DNA of 64,000 nucleotides, taken from NCBI RefSeq assembly GCF_001644225.1, contig NZ_LSTV01000001.1, positions 186,001 through 250,000 on the forward strand, written 5' to 3'. Below the pieces are notes generated by a model. That model had not been told where the DNA came from. It worked only from the letters and a program-made list of their open reading frames with translations, and did not search any database. Positions 9,425 to 18,544 of this stretch are shown here, one piece after another; position 1 is the stretch's first letter, and each line of letters begins with the position of its first letter. The translations under genes were made by a program, and so were the position numbers. The DNA comes from Microbacterium oleivorans (GTDB lineage Bacteria; Actinomycetota; Actinomycetes; Actinomycetales; Microbacteriaceae).

Positions 9425-10897
9425 GTGCGCGGGGGAGAGTCGTCGGTCTCGGTCAGGATCACCGCCGTCATCCCCCTCTATCGCGTCGAGCCGTACCTGC
9501 CCGATCTGCTCGGCTCCCTCCGAGCGCAGCAACTCGGCCCTTACGAGCTCGACCTCGTCTTCATCGACGACGGTTCGCCGGACGCCTCGGGGGACGTGGT
9601 GGAACGTTGGCTGCCGACATCCCCGTTCCCGGCTCGACTCATCCGGCAGGAGAACGCTGGGGTCAGTGCGGCGCGAAACCGCGGGTTGGACGAGGCCGCG
9701 GGGGAGTGGATCACGTTCCCCGACTCGGATGACGTGCTGGCGGACGATTACTTCGCCAGCGTCGCCCGGTTCCTCGTTCGCGATGCCCACCGCCTCGATG
9801 TCGCGTCGGCCCGTCTGCTCCGCCTCCGCGAACCGAATCCCACCCCCGAGGACGTCCACGCACTGAGTTTCCGCTTCGCGGGCGGCGATCGTGTCGTCCC
9901 TCTCTCCGCGCATCCTGATTTCTTCCAGCTCAACGTGGCGTCGGCGTTCTTCCGGCTCGGCGACCTGCGGCGTGCGGGGGTCCGGTTCCGAACCGGGCTC
10001 CACGCGTCCGAGGATGCGCTTTTCGTCGCCGAGTACCTGCTCGGTCTGCCTTCCCCGCGGCTCGGTCTCGTCGCCGGCGCGTCGTACATCTATCGCCGGC
10101 GCGCATCGCGCGACTCCGCCGTCGACGCCTTCCGCACCGATCAGCGAGCGTACTTCGAACGATTCGAGGCGGGTTACGAGCCACTCATGCGCTCGTGTGG
10201 CGAGAGCGGCGTGCCGGAGTGGCTGCAGTCGATGTTCCTCTACGAGTGCCAGTGGTTGCTTCCCGTTCAATTGACCCCCGATGGCCGCGCCGATGTCCTC
10301 GACGAGGAGGGCCGTGCTCGCGTCCTCCGCGCGCTGGGCGCATGCGCTGTGCACGTCAGCGAGTCCCGTCTCTTCGGCTACGACGCGACGGCTCTTCCGC
10401 TCGAGAGTCGGCTCCTCCTGCAGCTGCTCGCGGGCCGCGACCTGCCGCGCTGGGTCGGCGCCTACGCCGTCAGTGAGGGCGGGGAAATCCTCACCTCGAC
10501 GCCGATGCGCCTCGGCTCGGCGGTGGCGGTCACCTGCAGCGAAGGGTCTCGCCTGCCCGCATCCGCTGTCGACACCGTCGTCCCGGACTACTTCGGACAG
10601 ACGGTCCTCGCCGTCGCCCGGATCACGACGTCGAGCCCGCTTCGGAGTGTGACGGTCGACGGGCGGGCCCGCCGCATCGTACGCGCGCGCCGAGGGGAGC
10701 AGCTTGCGGAGGTCACGGACCGGGACCGTCGCCGCCGTGCGGGGTCGTGGGCCATCCCTGCGCGTGAGGGTGAGGTGCGTGTGTGGAAGCCGATCACCGG
10801 CCCAGACGCTGGTCCGGTCCACCGTCTGCGCCGCCTGCTCCGAGTGGCCCGACGCCAGCTCGCTCGCACGATCAACCGGCGTCGCCGAGGTCGTTAG
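9425..10897 (+). CDS. GT2 family glycosyltransferase
   Basis: This 490-residue protein has an N-terminal GT2 domain (residues about 8-240): FIDDGS with Asp48/Asp49, NAGVSAARNRG, and DSDD at 100-103 as the metal site. It resembles the GT2 half of the fusion at 5230-7914 but has no TagB/TagF-like domain. The C-terminal 200 residues are unassigned and end in an Arg-rich tail, which could hold it at the membrane. The GTG at 9425 is chosen because a TACAAT -10 box ends six bases before it and no ribosome site is present. Its TAG stop overlaps the TAA stop of the convergent gene by two bases. Confidence 0.85.
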   Translation: MRGGESSVSVRITAVIPLYRVEPYLPDLLGSLRAQQLGPYELDLVFIDDGSPDASGDVVERWLPTSPFPARLIRQENAGVSAARNRGLDEAAGEWITFPDSDDVLADDYFASVARFLVRDAHRLDVASARLLRLREPNPTPEDVHALSFRFAGGDRVVPLSAHPDFFQLNVASAFFRLGDLRRAGVRFRTGLHASEDALFVAEYLLGLPSPRLGLVAGASYIYRRRASRDSAVDAFRTDQRAYFERFEAGYEPLMRSCGESGVPEWLQSMFLYECQWLLPVQLTPDGRADVLDEEGRARVLRALGACAVHVSESRLFGYDATALPLESRLLLQLLAGRDLPRWVGAYAVSEGGEILTSTPMRLGSAVAVTCSEGSRLPASAVDTVVPDYFGQTVLAVARITTSSPLRSVTVDGRARRIVRARRGEQLAEVTDRDRRRRAGSWAIPAREGEVRVWKPITGPDAGPVHRLRRLLRVARRQLARTINRRRRGR

Positions 10898-13245
10898 CGC
10901 ATCGTCTCGAGGACCATCGTCGCGATGGCGTCGGCGCAGGGAGTGGCTCCTGCGGCTGAATGAACGGGCGCCTGCACCCACCGGTCGGCGAAGCGACGTG
11001 CATCCTCCGTCGAGGCCGCGTCTGCCGCGACGGCAGTTGTCAGTTCGTCCACCGTGCGGACGATCGGGCCGGGAAGGTCTCGCCGGTAGTCGAGGTAGAA
11101 ATCGCGCGATTCGAGGTAGGTCTCGAGGTCGGGCGCGAGGAAGTAGGTGGGGATGTCGAGGACGGCTGCTTCGTAGAGCGCTGAGGAATAGTCGGTGATG
11201 AAGAGGTCGGCGATCGCGAGCATCTCCTGCGTCGAGAAACCCCCGCCCGTGTCCACCTCCGGACCGAAGTCCGCGTGCATGAGGGGGTGAAGCTTGACGA
11301 CCGTGTGGATGCCGACGGCTTCGAGCGCATCGGACAGGGCTCGCACGTCGACCGCCACGGTCCCGTCGAGGCGGAAGGTGGGCGCGAAGACTGCGATCCG
11401 CCGACCGGCCAGGTGCGGGAGAGCCTCGAGGATCCGCTCGCGGGTTCGGGCTCGGGCCTCCGGGTCGCGAAGACGGTCGACGCGCGGCAGGGGTGCCACA
11501 CGCACGCGTTCGAGAGGCGCACCGAAGGCCTCGGCGAACGCCGGTCGGCAGTCCTCTCCGCTGGTGAGCACGATGTCATACCCCGCATGCATGCGCATCG
11601 CCCGCGCGAGCCGCTGATCGCGACCCTCCTCACGCCCCAGAATGCTGAGGCCGAACTTCTTGAAAGCTCCCAGGGCATGCCACATCTGTATGACGGTGAG
11701 CTCGTCCCGGTGTCGGAGGACGCTCGCCACGATCGCGTAGGTGTCGACGACGACCACGCGTGCGGTGGCCACGTGATACAGCTGGTGCAGCAGGTGTGCC
11801 GCGTAGCGGATCTTGCGAATCACCCCCGGGGGCACCATCCGCACGAGCATCACCACGCGCACATCCGGGTCCTGACGGATGAGGGATGCGGCCAGGTCGG
11901 TGAAATCGTCCGGTACGGTCGGGTGCTCGCGGCTGATCATGACGACCTTGCGCTGCACGGGCAGGAGCTTCAGGGGCGCGTACACAGCCGACAGGGCGAT
12001 TCTCGTCAGATGCGCCGCCAGGACACGGAGGCCCATCAGCCCGTCGACTCGAGTCGGCTCCACGGACCCCGGCGCTACCGTCTCCTCGTCGACGTCAACG
12101 CGCGTGGAGTCGCTCAGCAGCATCCGGTCGACGATCCTCTGCGTCGACCGGCCGTCGAGCGCGCCGCAGAACTCCTCCAAGAATGCGGTCAGCGCGGCCG
12201 GGTCGACGGTGGCATCGCGCAGAGCGTCCACGAGTTCCGACGGGTCCTCGACCACGGGTCCGGTGGCGTAGGCCGAGAAGGGACGGTAGAACGAACGCGA
12301 CCCGGCGTATTCGGTCAGATCGGGAACGAACAGGACGATCGGCCGGCGGAGAAGGGCGAACTCGAAGATAGAGGATGAGTAGTCGGTGACGAGCACGTCG
12401 GTCGCCATGAGCAGATCATTCATGTCGGCCGTCGAGCCGTCCAAGACGTGCGGGGGGAGAGGCGGCGCGGATGCGGCCGCGAAGGGGTGCTGGCGGACCG
12501 CGACCCGGAATCCAGCTCCCAGGCTGTCGGCGATCGCCCCCCAATCGGCGCTCCCTTCGGAGCGGGCGCTGAGCTGGCCGTTCCCGCGGAAGGTGGGGGC
12601 GTACAGGACGAGACGCTCGTCCTCGCTGACACCGAGCTCGGAACGCACCCGACGACGTGTGCGTTCGACGTAATCGGTGTCGAAGAAGACATCCGTCCGC
12701 GGAACACCGAGCGCCTGCACACGTGCGACATCGATGCCGAAAGCCTCGGCGTAGTCCTTTCGCACCGATTCCGAGCTCACCGGTACGTGCGTGTAGTTGC
12801 GGTGGATGTCGCTGCCGGGGACCGGGCCTCCGGGCAGACCTGCGCGGCTGTGCCCGACCTGCTTGAACGCTCCGGCCGCGTGCCAGATCTGCACGAGACG
12901 AGCACCCCGTCGGATCGGGAGGGGGTAGATGATCGGATAGAAATCGTCGACGACGATCGTGCCGCTCGTCGCGAGCAGCCAGGGGAGTCTCAGTACATCC
13001 CGAAGGGGACGGGGCGCGTTGAGGCTGGGTTTGAAGACGCCGACCACCTCGGCCCCCGGCATCCGGAGCAGCAGCTCGTCTCGGACGAATCGCATGTTCC
13101 CCTCGAAACCGAGGTGGGAGTCGGACAGGAAAAGGAACCGGTCACGGCGGAGTCTGAGTACTCGGCGGAGGATCCGGTAGGGGACAGCCACGGGGAGGGC
13201 ACGGAGCCATCGGAGGAGCCGACTGGCCCGAAGACGTTCGCGCAC
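10894..13245 (-). CDS. Tandem-domain CDP-glycerol glycerophosphotransferase-like protein
   Basis: This 783-residue protein carries two complete TagB/TagF-like domains in a row. The first (about 30-370) has QIWHAAGAFKQVG (WH at 121-122), LYAPTFRG and VTDYSSS. The second (about 400-780) has QMWHALGAFKKFG, FAPTFRLDG and ITDYSSA. Both keep the catalytic-type His and the TDYSS CDP-site motif, so both may be active, for example one priming and one extending a polyol-phosphate chain. The two copies differ widely, so the duplication is old. The start is a GTG with no clear ribosome site; a later start is possible. Confidence 0.85.
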   Translation of the reverse strand: MRERLRASRLLRWLRALPVAVPYRILRRVLRLRRDRFLFLSDSHLGFEGNMRFVRDELLLRMPGAEVVGVFKPSLNAPRPLRDVLRLPWLLATSGTIVVDDFYPIIYPLPIRRGARLVQIWHAAGAFKQVGHSRAGLPGGPVPGSDIHRNYTHVPVSSESVRKDYAEAFGIDVARVQALGVPRTDVFFDTDYVERTRRRVRSELGVSEDERLVLYAPTFRGNGQLSARSEGSADWGAIADSLGAGFRVAVRQHPFAAASAPPLPPHVLDGSTADMNDLLMATDVLVTDYSSSIFEFALLRRPIVLFVPDLTEYAGSRSFYRPFSAYATGPVVEDPSELVDALRDATVDPAALTAFLEEFCGALDGRSTQRIVDRMLLSDSTRVDVDEETVAPGSVEPTRVDGLMGLRVLAAHLTRIALSAVYAPLKLLPVQRKVVMISREHPTVPDDFTDLAASLIRQDPDVRVVMLVRMVPPGVIRKIRYAAHLLHQLYHVATARVVVVDTYAIVASVLRHRDELTVIQMWHALGAFKKFGLSILGREEGRDQRLARAMRMHAGYDIVLTSGEDCRPAFAEAFGAPLERVRVAPLPRVDRLRDPEARARTRERILEALPHLAGRRIAVFAPTFRLDGTVAVDVRALSDALEAVGIHTVVKLHPLMHADFGPEVDTGGGFSTQEMLAIADLFITDYSSALYEAAVLDIPTYFLAPDLETYLESRDFYLDYRRDLPGPIVRTVDELTTAVAADAASTEDARRFADRWVQAPVHSAAGATPCADAIATMVLETMR

Positions 13246-13343
13246 GCGCAGTCACCGCTTTCACAAGGGAATCCTCGAGATTCTACGAGATTCGGCCTCC
13301 GAGTCCGGCGTGACCGGTCCGAAGGGCGGGCGCATGCCCTGAC

Positions 13344-13349
13344 TAGAAT
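13344..13349 (+). promoter_or_regulatory. -10 box of leaderless start at 13356
   Basis: TAGAAT is followed by six bases and then ATG. There is no ribosome site. Confidence 0.7.
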
Positions 13350-13355
13350 CGAACC

Positions 13356-15851
13356 ATGGCGTCTTCAGGGGATTCGGTTGAGGCCAGCGTTCCGCGGTTG
13401 GGGCTGATCGTCGTCCTTCGCGAGGGCGAGTCGCCTTCAATGCTCCTCTCGTCCCTGCCTCGCCCGGAGGCTTCCCTAGAGGTCGAGGTGGTCTTCGTTG
13501 CCGCGCCCGGCGTCGACCTCGGTCCGGCGCATGCCTGGTGCGCAGCGCATCCCCGCAGCTGTGTCGTCGAGGCGGCAGACGCGGCGACGAGTGAACTCCG
13601 CAGGGCCGGTCTCGCCGCGACCACCGCGGAGTGGGTCGCGTTTCCGCGCGTCGATGACCGCTACGGTTCCGACGCGCTGGCAGCGGTCTCGAGCTTCATC
13701 GCCGCGGCGTCGGAGGAACTCCCGGTCATCGGATTGAACGTCGTCCGCGCGAACGAGTACGGCGAGCTCCGCGATACGCATCCCTCTCGGTACCGCTTCA
13801 CCGGCGGTACTCGCACGGTCGACCTGCGGGACGAGCCGAGCGCGCTGCAGACGCACCTTCCATCGGCCTTCCTCCGCAGGTCAGCTGTCGTGGACCAGGT
13901 CGACTGGATGCCGGTGCCCGTGTCCGCATCGGATGATGCGCTCCTCCTCGCCAGAACGTCTTCGGCGAGCGATGCGCCCCTGGTCGGTCTTCTCGCGGAG
14001 GCGCAGTTCATCGAACGCGTCCGACCCCTCGCCGACGAGGAGTTCGTCCGGTTTCGCGCGGAGGCGCGCAGTTATCTGCACAGGGTCGCGGCGGTGCGTG
14101 CGCTGGTCGACACCGACGCGGTTGCGGAGTGGCTCGGATGGGCGGCCGTGCACGAGCTCACCGGCATCCTTCGACACGAGCGTGCGACACCACGCAAGGC
14201 CACGGCGCTCGATGACGACCAGAAGGCTCAGGTCGTCGCGGATGCCGTTGCCGTCATGCGCGCCGTGGGTCCAGGGGTCGCCGCGGAGTATGCGGCGTCA
14301 TTCGTCAGCGACGAGCTGCGCGCGGTGCTCGCAGGGTGGGCGGGCGTCAGCGGACCGCAAGAGCCGCGGTGGACACGCGTCGACGCGCGGACGGGGCACG
14401 CGCTCGTCCGGTACTTCTTCGAGGGCGAGACGCCAGGCGAACACTTCCGCGACCGCCGGGGCCGCGCGCTCCCGATCGTCGCAGCCAAGACGAGGACCGT
14501 CGACTTCTTCGCCCAGACGCTGGTTCGCGAGCGGCTCGTCTGGGTGGAGTCCGAACCCTCCGTCGCCATCCTCCAGGGTCAGGAACACACCCGGCCGCCC
14601 GCGCCGCCTCGGCCCCGCGGCCCGATCACGTCGGCGCCCGGTGTCCGAGCACGTCTCCGCGCCGCCCGCCGCTCGTGGCTCAGCCGGGCCTCGGCGGTCC
14701 GCGTGATCTCGCGCGTGCCCCTGGCGACGCGACGCTACCAACAGGCGTGGGTGTTCATGGACCGTGCCAATCTGGCCGGCGACAACGCCGAACACCTCTA
14801 CCGCTGGGTGCGCCGCCATCGCCCCGAGATCAACGCCTGGTTCGTCCTGCGCCAGGATTCGCCGGACTGGCGCCGGCTGGCTGCGGAGGGTTTCCGCCTG
14901 GTCGCGTACGGCACGGTCGAACACCAGCTGCTGCTGCACGCGGCCGTCGAGTACCTGTCATCGCACGCAGGCGTCGACGTGTTCCGGCCCCGCGGTGACC
15001 GACTCATCGCACGCGACCCGCGATGGCGTTTCACTTTTCTGCAGCACGGGGTCATTCACAACGATCTGTCGATATGGCTCAACAACCAGAGGCTCGACCT
15101 GTTCGTCACTTCGACGAACGACGAGTATGCGGCGATCGCCGGAGACGATACCCCCTACGCCTTCACATCCCGGGAAGTGGTGCTGACGGGGATGCCGCGA
15201 CACGACGAGCTGCGACGGCTCAGCGTCGAGCGGCCGTGGGACGAGCGGTCCGGCATCCTCATCGCACCTACATGGCGCAACTCGCTCTTCCTCCCCGCAG
15301 CCAGGCCCGGCGAGCCACGCATGCCGCATCCCGACTTCGCGACGTCGGAGTATGTCACCGCGATCGCCGCTCTTCTCGGCGATGAAAGACTGCGCGAAGC
15401 TGCGGAGAGCATGGGCGGGGAGATCGTCTTCCTGCCGCACCCGAACATCGGGGCGCATTTCCCGGCGGAGCTGATACCCCCACACGTGCGCATGACAAGT
15501 TACGCGCGCGAGAACGTGCAGCAGTTGCTGACATCGAGTCGCGTCTTCGTCACAGACTATTCATCGGTCGCCTTCGACGCCGCCTACGCCGACACCGCCG
15601 TGGTCTACTTCCAGTTCGATGCCGGCTCGATCTTCGGTTCGAATCACACCTTGCACGAGGGATATTTCGACTTCGAGCGCGATGGATTCGGGGCCGTCGC
15701 GACGACCCTCGATTCCGCCGTGGACGCGCTTGTGTCCGCGTTCTCCGACCGCGAGGCTACCGAGCTCTATCGGGCTCGTGCGCAGAGGACCTACGCCTTC
15801 TGGGACGACGGCGCCTGCGAGCGCATCGTGCGCGCACTCAGCCGCGGCTGA
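13356..15851 (+). CDS. Worn GT2-like domain fused to CDP-glycerol glycerophosphotransferase
   Basis: This 831-residue protein is laid out like the fusion at 5230-7914. The N-terminal GT2-like part (about 10-250) has lost the VDDGS nucleotide site, where FVAAPG stands instead, and keeps only a FPRVDD remnant. It is therefore probably inactive as a sugar transferase or uses another donor. The C-terminal TagB/TagF domain (about 465-830) is intact, with LQHGVIHND from residue 562, LIAPTWRN, and VTDYSSVAFD. The expected product is a glycerol- or ribitol-phosphate transferase with a targeting or acceptor-binding front domain. The leaderless TAGAAT promoter fixes the ATG start. Confidence 0.83.
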   Translation: MASSGDSVEASVPRLGLIVVLREGESPSMLLSSLPRPEASLEVEVVFVAAPGVDLGPAHAWCAAHPRSCVVEAADAATSELRRAGLAATTAEWVAFPRVDDRYGSDALAAVSSFIAAASEELPVIGLNVVRANEYGELRDTHPSRYRFTGGTRTVDLRDEPSALQTHLPSAFLRRSAVVDQVDWMPVPVSASDDALLLARTSSASDAPLVGLLAEAQFIERVRPLADEEFVRFRAEARSYLHRVAAVRALVDTDAVAEWLGWAAVHELTGILRHERATPRKATALDDDQKAQVVADAVAVMRAVGPGVAAEYAASFVSDELRAVLAGWAGVSGPQEPRWTRVDARTGHALVRYFFEGETPGEHFRDRRGRALPIVAAKTRTVDFFAQTLVRERLVWVESEPSVAILQGQEHTRPPAPPRPRGPITSAPGVRARLRAARRSWLSRASAVRVISRVPLATRRYQQAWVFMDRANLAGDNAEHLYRWVRRHRPEINAWFVLRQDSPDWRRLAAEGFRLVAYGTVEHQLLLHAAVEYLSSHAGVDVFRPRGDRLIARDPRWRFTFLQHGVIHNDLSIWLNNQRLDLFVTSTNDEYAAIAGDDTPYAFTSREVVLTGMPRHDELRRLSVERPWDERSGILIAPTWRNSLFLPAARPGEPRMPHPDFATSEYVTAIAALLGDERLREAAESMGGEIVFLPHPNIGAHFPAELIPPHVRMTSYARENVQQLLTSSRVFVTDYSSVAFDAAYADTAVVYFQFDAGSIFGSNHTLHEGYFDFERDGFGAVATTLDSAVDALVSAFSDREATELYRARAQRTYAFWDDGACERIVRALSRG

Positions 15852-15886
15852 CCCGATACCTCGGGCGGCTCCGCTGCGGCATCCCC

Positions 15887-18544
15887 TCACACCGCGTCGT
15901 TCGTAGAGGCTTCTCGTGCCTCCAGGATGTCGACCTCCGGCACGGCCGGCGAAGCCACCGCCGCGGTCGCGGGGATCTCCTCGAGCGTGGTCGTCGCCAG
16001 GGACACCGCCGGCGCCGGATTGCCGCGGTGGACGAGTTCTTCCAAAAAGCTCAGCAGGATCGCATCCTCGTCCCGATGGCGACGGTCTTCGTTCATCGGC
16101 TCCGCCAGGGCCACCACGGCGACCCGGGGGTCGTTGAGGATGTGCTGCAAGCGGCTCGAGAGCGCGTCCGCGCGCAGGGATGCATAGCGGTAGCCGATCG
16201 AGCCCGGGATGTGCCGACCAGTCAGGTAGCCGTAGTACGGCACCAAGGAGGACGCGACGGAGATGTCGGTAGGGCTGCGGAAACGGCTCGCGCGTGTGCG
16301 CGCGAATTCCTCCGGGTAGGAGCGCTCGAGATCCTCGGCGACGCTTCGTCGCTGGGGGTGCGGCGTATGCATCATCCCTCGGACGATCTCCACCCCGAAA
16401 TCCCGAAGCAACAATGCGCGGTTGTTCGCCCCCGCCTGGAGGTGGGGCTTGTCGTCGTGTCCGCCGTAGTTGATCTCCACCCCGTGCGGGAAGAATTTGG
16501 CGACGCCGTTGCTCAGGAAGAACTGGTCCGGCGTGAGCGGGCGTGCGACGAGGATGTCGTCGTTGAAGTAGATGTAATGCTCCGAAAGGCCCGGGATCCG
16601 GTGCAGAGTGGCTTCGATCGCATGCGAATTGAAGACGGGCAGGACGGAGGGGTCGGGGAAGATCTCGCTGTGGTCCACGATGATGACGTCGGTGAAATCT
16701 GCCATCACACGGGCGGGTACCTGGCGGTCCGTCACGACGTAAATGCGATTGACCCAGGGCATGTATCGCTTCACGGAGGAGATGGAGTAGTAGAGCTCGT
16801 TCCGGTTGCGGAACCGGGCGTCGCGCACCGCGTCGGAGGACTGATCTGAGCGGTCCTCGATGAAAGGGGCACGTCTGGCCCGCCAGGCCGGATCATCACC
16901 GTCCACCCACGTGTAGACAAGGTCGATGGGGAACGTGACCTCATCCCAGTAGGGTGCGCCCGAGACCGTAGCGGCTCCAGAACGCGTCCACGCCTCCCAG
17001 CTCTCCTCGTCAACCCAGGCCGGCCCGCGGTCGGGCGCCGGCCGTTCATAGAGACCCTCGTCGTTGCGGTGCCACATCTGCACGACACCCAGCGGAGCGC
17101 CGTCCTCCCGCTGCAGAACGAGCTCGTCGGCGTGACGCGCCAAGAGAGGCGCCTCCGCCGCCTCGGGCCAGGGGTCGGTCACCGCCTGCCCTCCGATGCG
17201 CGCCACGATCCAGGCTCGGTCTTCCCCTTGCGCGCGTACAGCGGCGAGCAGGTCGTCGACCGACGAGTGGGACGTCACGACTTTCCACGCCGCGCCTCGG
17301 GTCGGGACGCGACGCCACGCGATGTTGCGCCGTGTGAGTTCAGGGAGCAGGTTGTCCTCGATGCGATGCGGAAGGGCGACCGGCATGGTCTCCCCGTCCT
17401 GCTCTGTGTCGTCAGTCGCGGAGAGAGTCGTCGGTTCGAGGGACCGAGAGGACAGTGAGGCGTAGAAGCTGCGCCATCTCTTGGTGACCTCCTCGAGATC
17501 GAACTGACGGACGCCCTGGCGGGCCGTCGCGCCGTAGCGGCGGCGCAGCTCGTCGTCGGCCATCAGGGTCTGCATGGCCGCAGCGAGGCCGTTCCGGCTC
17601 CCGCGTGGGACGAGGATGCCGCCGCCCGTTGCCTCGATGATCTCTCGGGGACCGGTCTGCGTGTCATAGCTGACCAGCGGCACGCCCGCAGCCTGCGCCT
17701 CCAGCAAGACCAATGGGAGCGCCTCGGAGCGAGACGCCAAAGCGAACACCGACGCCTTGGCGAGCTGCGTCGGTAGGTCGGGGACGACGCCCGGGAGGGA
17801 CACGCGCGCTTCGAGCCCGAGTCGGCGGATCACCGTCTGCAGCCTGACTCGACTCGGCCCGTCGCCGTAGATCCGTAGCTGCCAATCCGGCACGTTCTCA
17901 GACGCCCGATGGAATGCCTCGATGACGTGTTCGAACTGCTTGGCCGGCACCATGCGTCCCGCGCTGACGATGAGGCGCTGATCGAGGGAGCTGACGGGCG
18001 ATCCGGCGACATCCATGCCGTTGGGGATGACGGCGACGTGCGTCGCGATCCCGGCGAGCTTCTCATTGAGCCACGCCGCGTTCACCTCTGTCAGTGCGAC
18101 GATCGCGTCTAGTCGTGGCGCCGCGAGGCGCAGGGGCTCCCAGCCGGCACCGCGCGCCCAGCTGACGCGGTGCTCCTGGTGGACCAGTTTGACATCGGAC
18201 CGGACATAGCGCGCCGCGAGGTACGCGAGAGCCGGCGTCGTCGTCACGACGATGTCTGCGCGGATGCGCTGCAGCGCGGCGGCGACGGCGTCATCCGTGG
18301 CGGCGTCGAACTGATCGTCCCATGACTTGGGGATGACCCTCGAGGGGGTGGCGGTCTCGGGACGATCTGCGATGTAACGCAGACGCACCCGTGGGCTGAC
18401 TGCGAAGTGGGGACGGCGAGCCGTCCGATGTACTGACAGGACTTCGACGTCCGCGAACGGGGCGAGGGCGTTGGCCTGAGTCAGGACGGCGTTCTCTGTT
18501 CCGGCGCTCGCGTCAGCCGTCGTGAGGAGGTACACGATCCTCAT
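15887..18544 (-). CDS. GT4 glycosyltransferase / Stealth phosphotransferase fusion
   Basis: The protein has 885 residues. Residues 1-370 form a GT-B, family 4 transferase with VSAGRMVPAKQFEHVIEAF, IYGDGP and SEALPLVLLEAQAAGVPLV, the donor-site Glu region. From about residue 538 come Stealth blocks: IDLVYTWVDGDDP (CR1), FRNRNELYYSISSVKRYMPW followed by IYVVTDRQVP (CR2), and a NDDILVARPL segment with later conserved blocks. Stealth proteins are hexose-1-phosphoryltransferases that build phosphodiester-linked capsules. The fusion would therefore add a sugar and a sugar phosphate in one polypeptide. The start overlaps the stop of the preceding reverse-strand gene by 4 bases. Confidence 0.87.
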   Translation of the reverse strand: MRIVYLLTTADASAGTENAVLTQANALAPFADVEVLSVHRTARRPHFAVSPRVRLRYIADRPETATPSRVIPKSWDDQFDAATDDAVAAALQRIRADIVVTTTPALAYLAARYVRSDVKLVHQEHRVSWARGAGWEPLRLAAPRLDAIVALTEVNAAWLNEKLAGIATHVAVIPNGMDVAGSPVSSLDQRLIVSAGRMVPAKQFEHVIEAFHRASENVPDWQLRIYGDGPSRVRLQTVIRRLGLEARVSLPGVVPDLPTQLAKASVFALASRSEALPLVLLEAQAAGVPLVSYDTQTGPREIIEATGGGILVPRGSRNGLAAAMQTLMADDELRRRYGATARQGVRQFDLEEVTKRWRSFYASLSSRSLEPTTLSATDDTEQDGETMPVALPHRIEDNLLPELTRRNIAWRRVPTRGAAWKVVTSHSSVDDLLAAVRAQGEDRAWIVARIGGQAVTDPWPEAAEAPLLARHADELVLQREDGAPLGVVQMWHRNDEGLYERPAPDRGPAWVDEESWEAWTRSGAATVSGAPYWDEVTFPIDLVYTWVDGDDPAWRARRAPFIEDRSDQSSDAVRDARFRNRNELYYSISSVKRYMPWVNRIYVVTDRQVPARVMADFTDVIIVDHSEIFPDPSVLPVFNSHAIEATLHRIPGLSEHYIYFNDDILVARPLTPDQFFLSNGVAKFFPHGVEINYGGHDDKPHLQAGANNRALLLRDFGVEIVRGMMHTPHPQRRSVAEDLERSYPEEFARTRASRFRSPTDISVASSLVPYYGYLTGRHIPGSIGYRYASLRADALSSRLQHILNDPRVAVVALAEPMNEDRRHRDEDAILLSFLEELVHRGNPAPAVSLATTTLEEIPATAAVASPAVPEVDILEAREASTNDAV

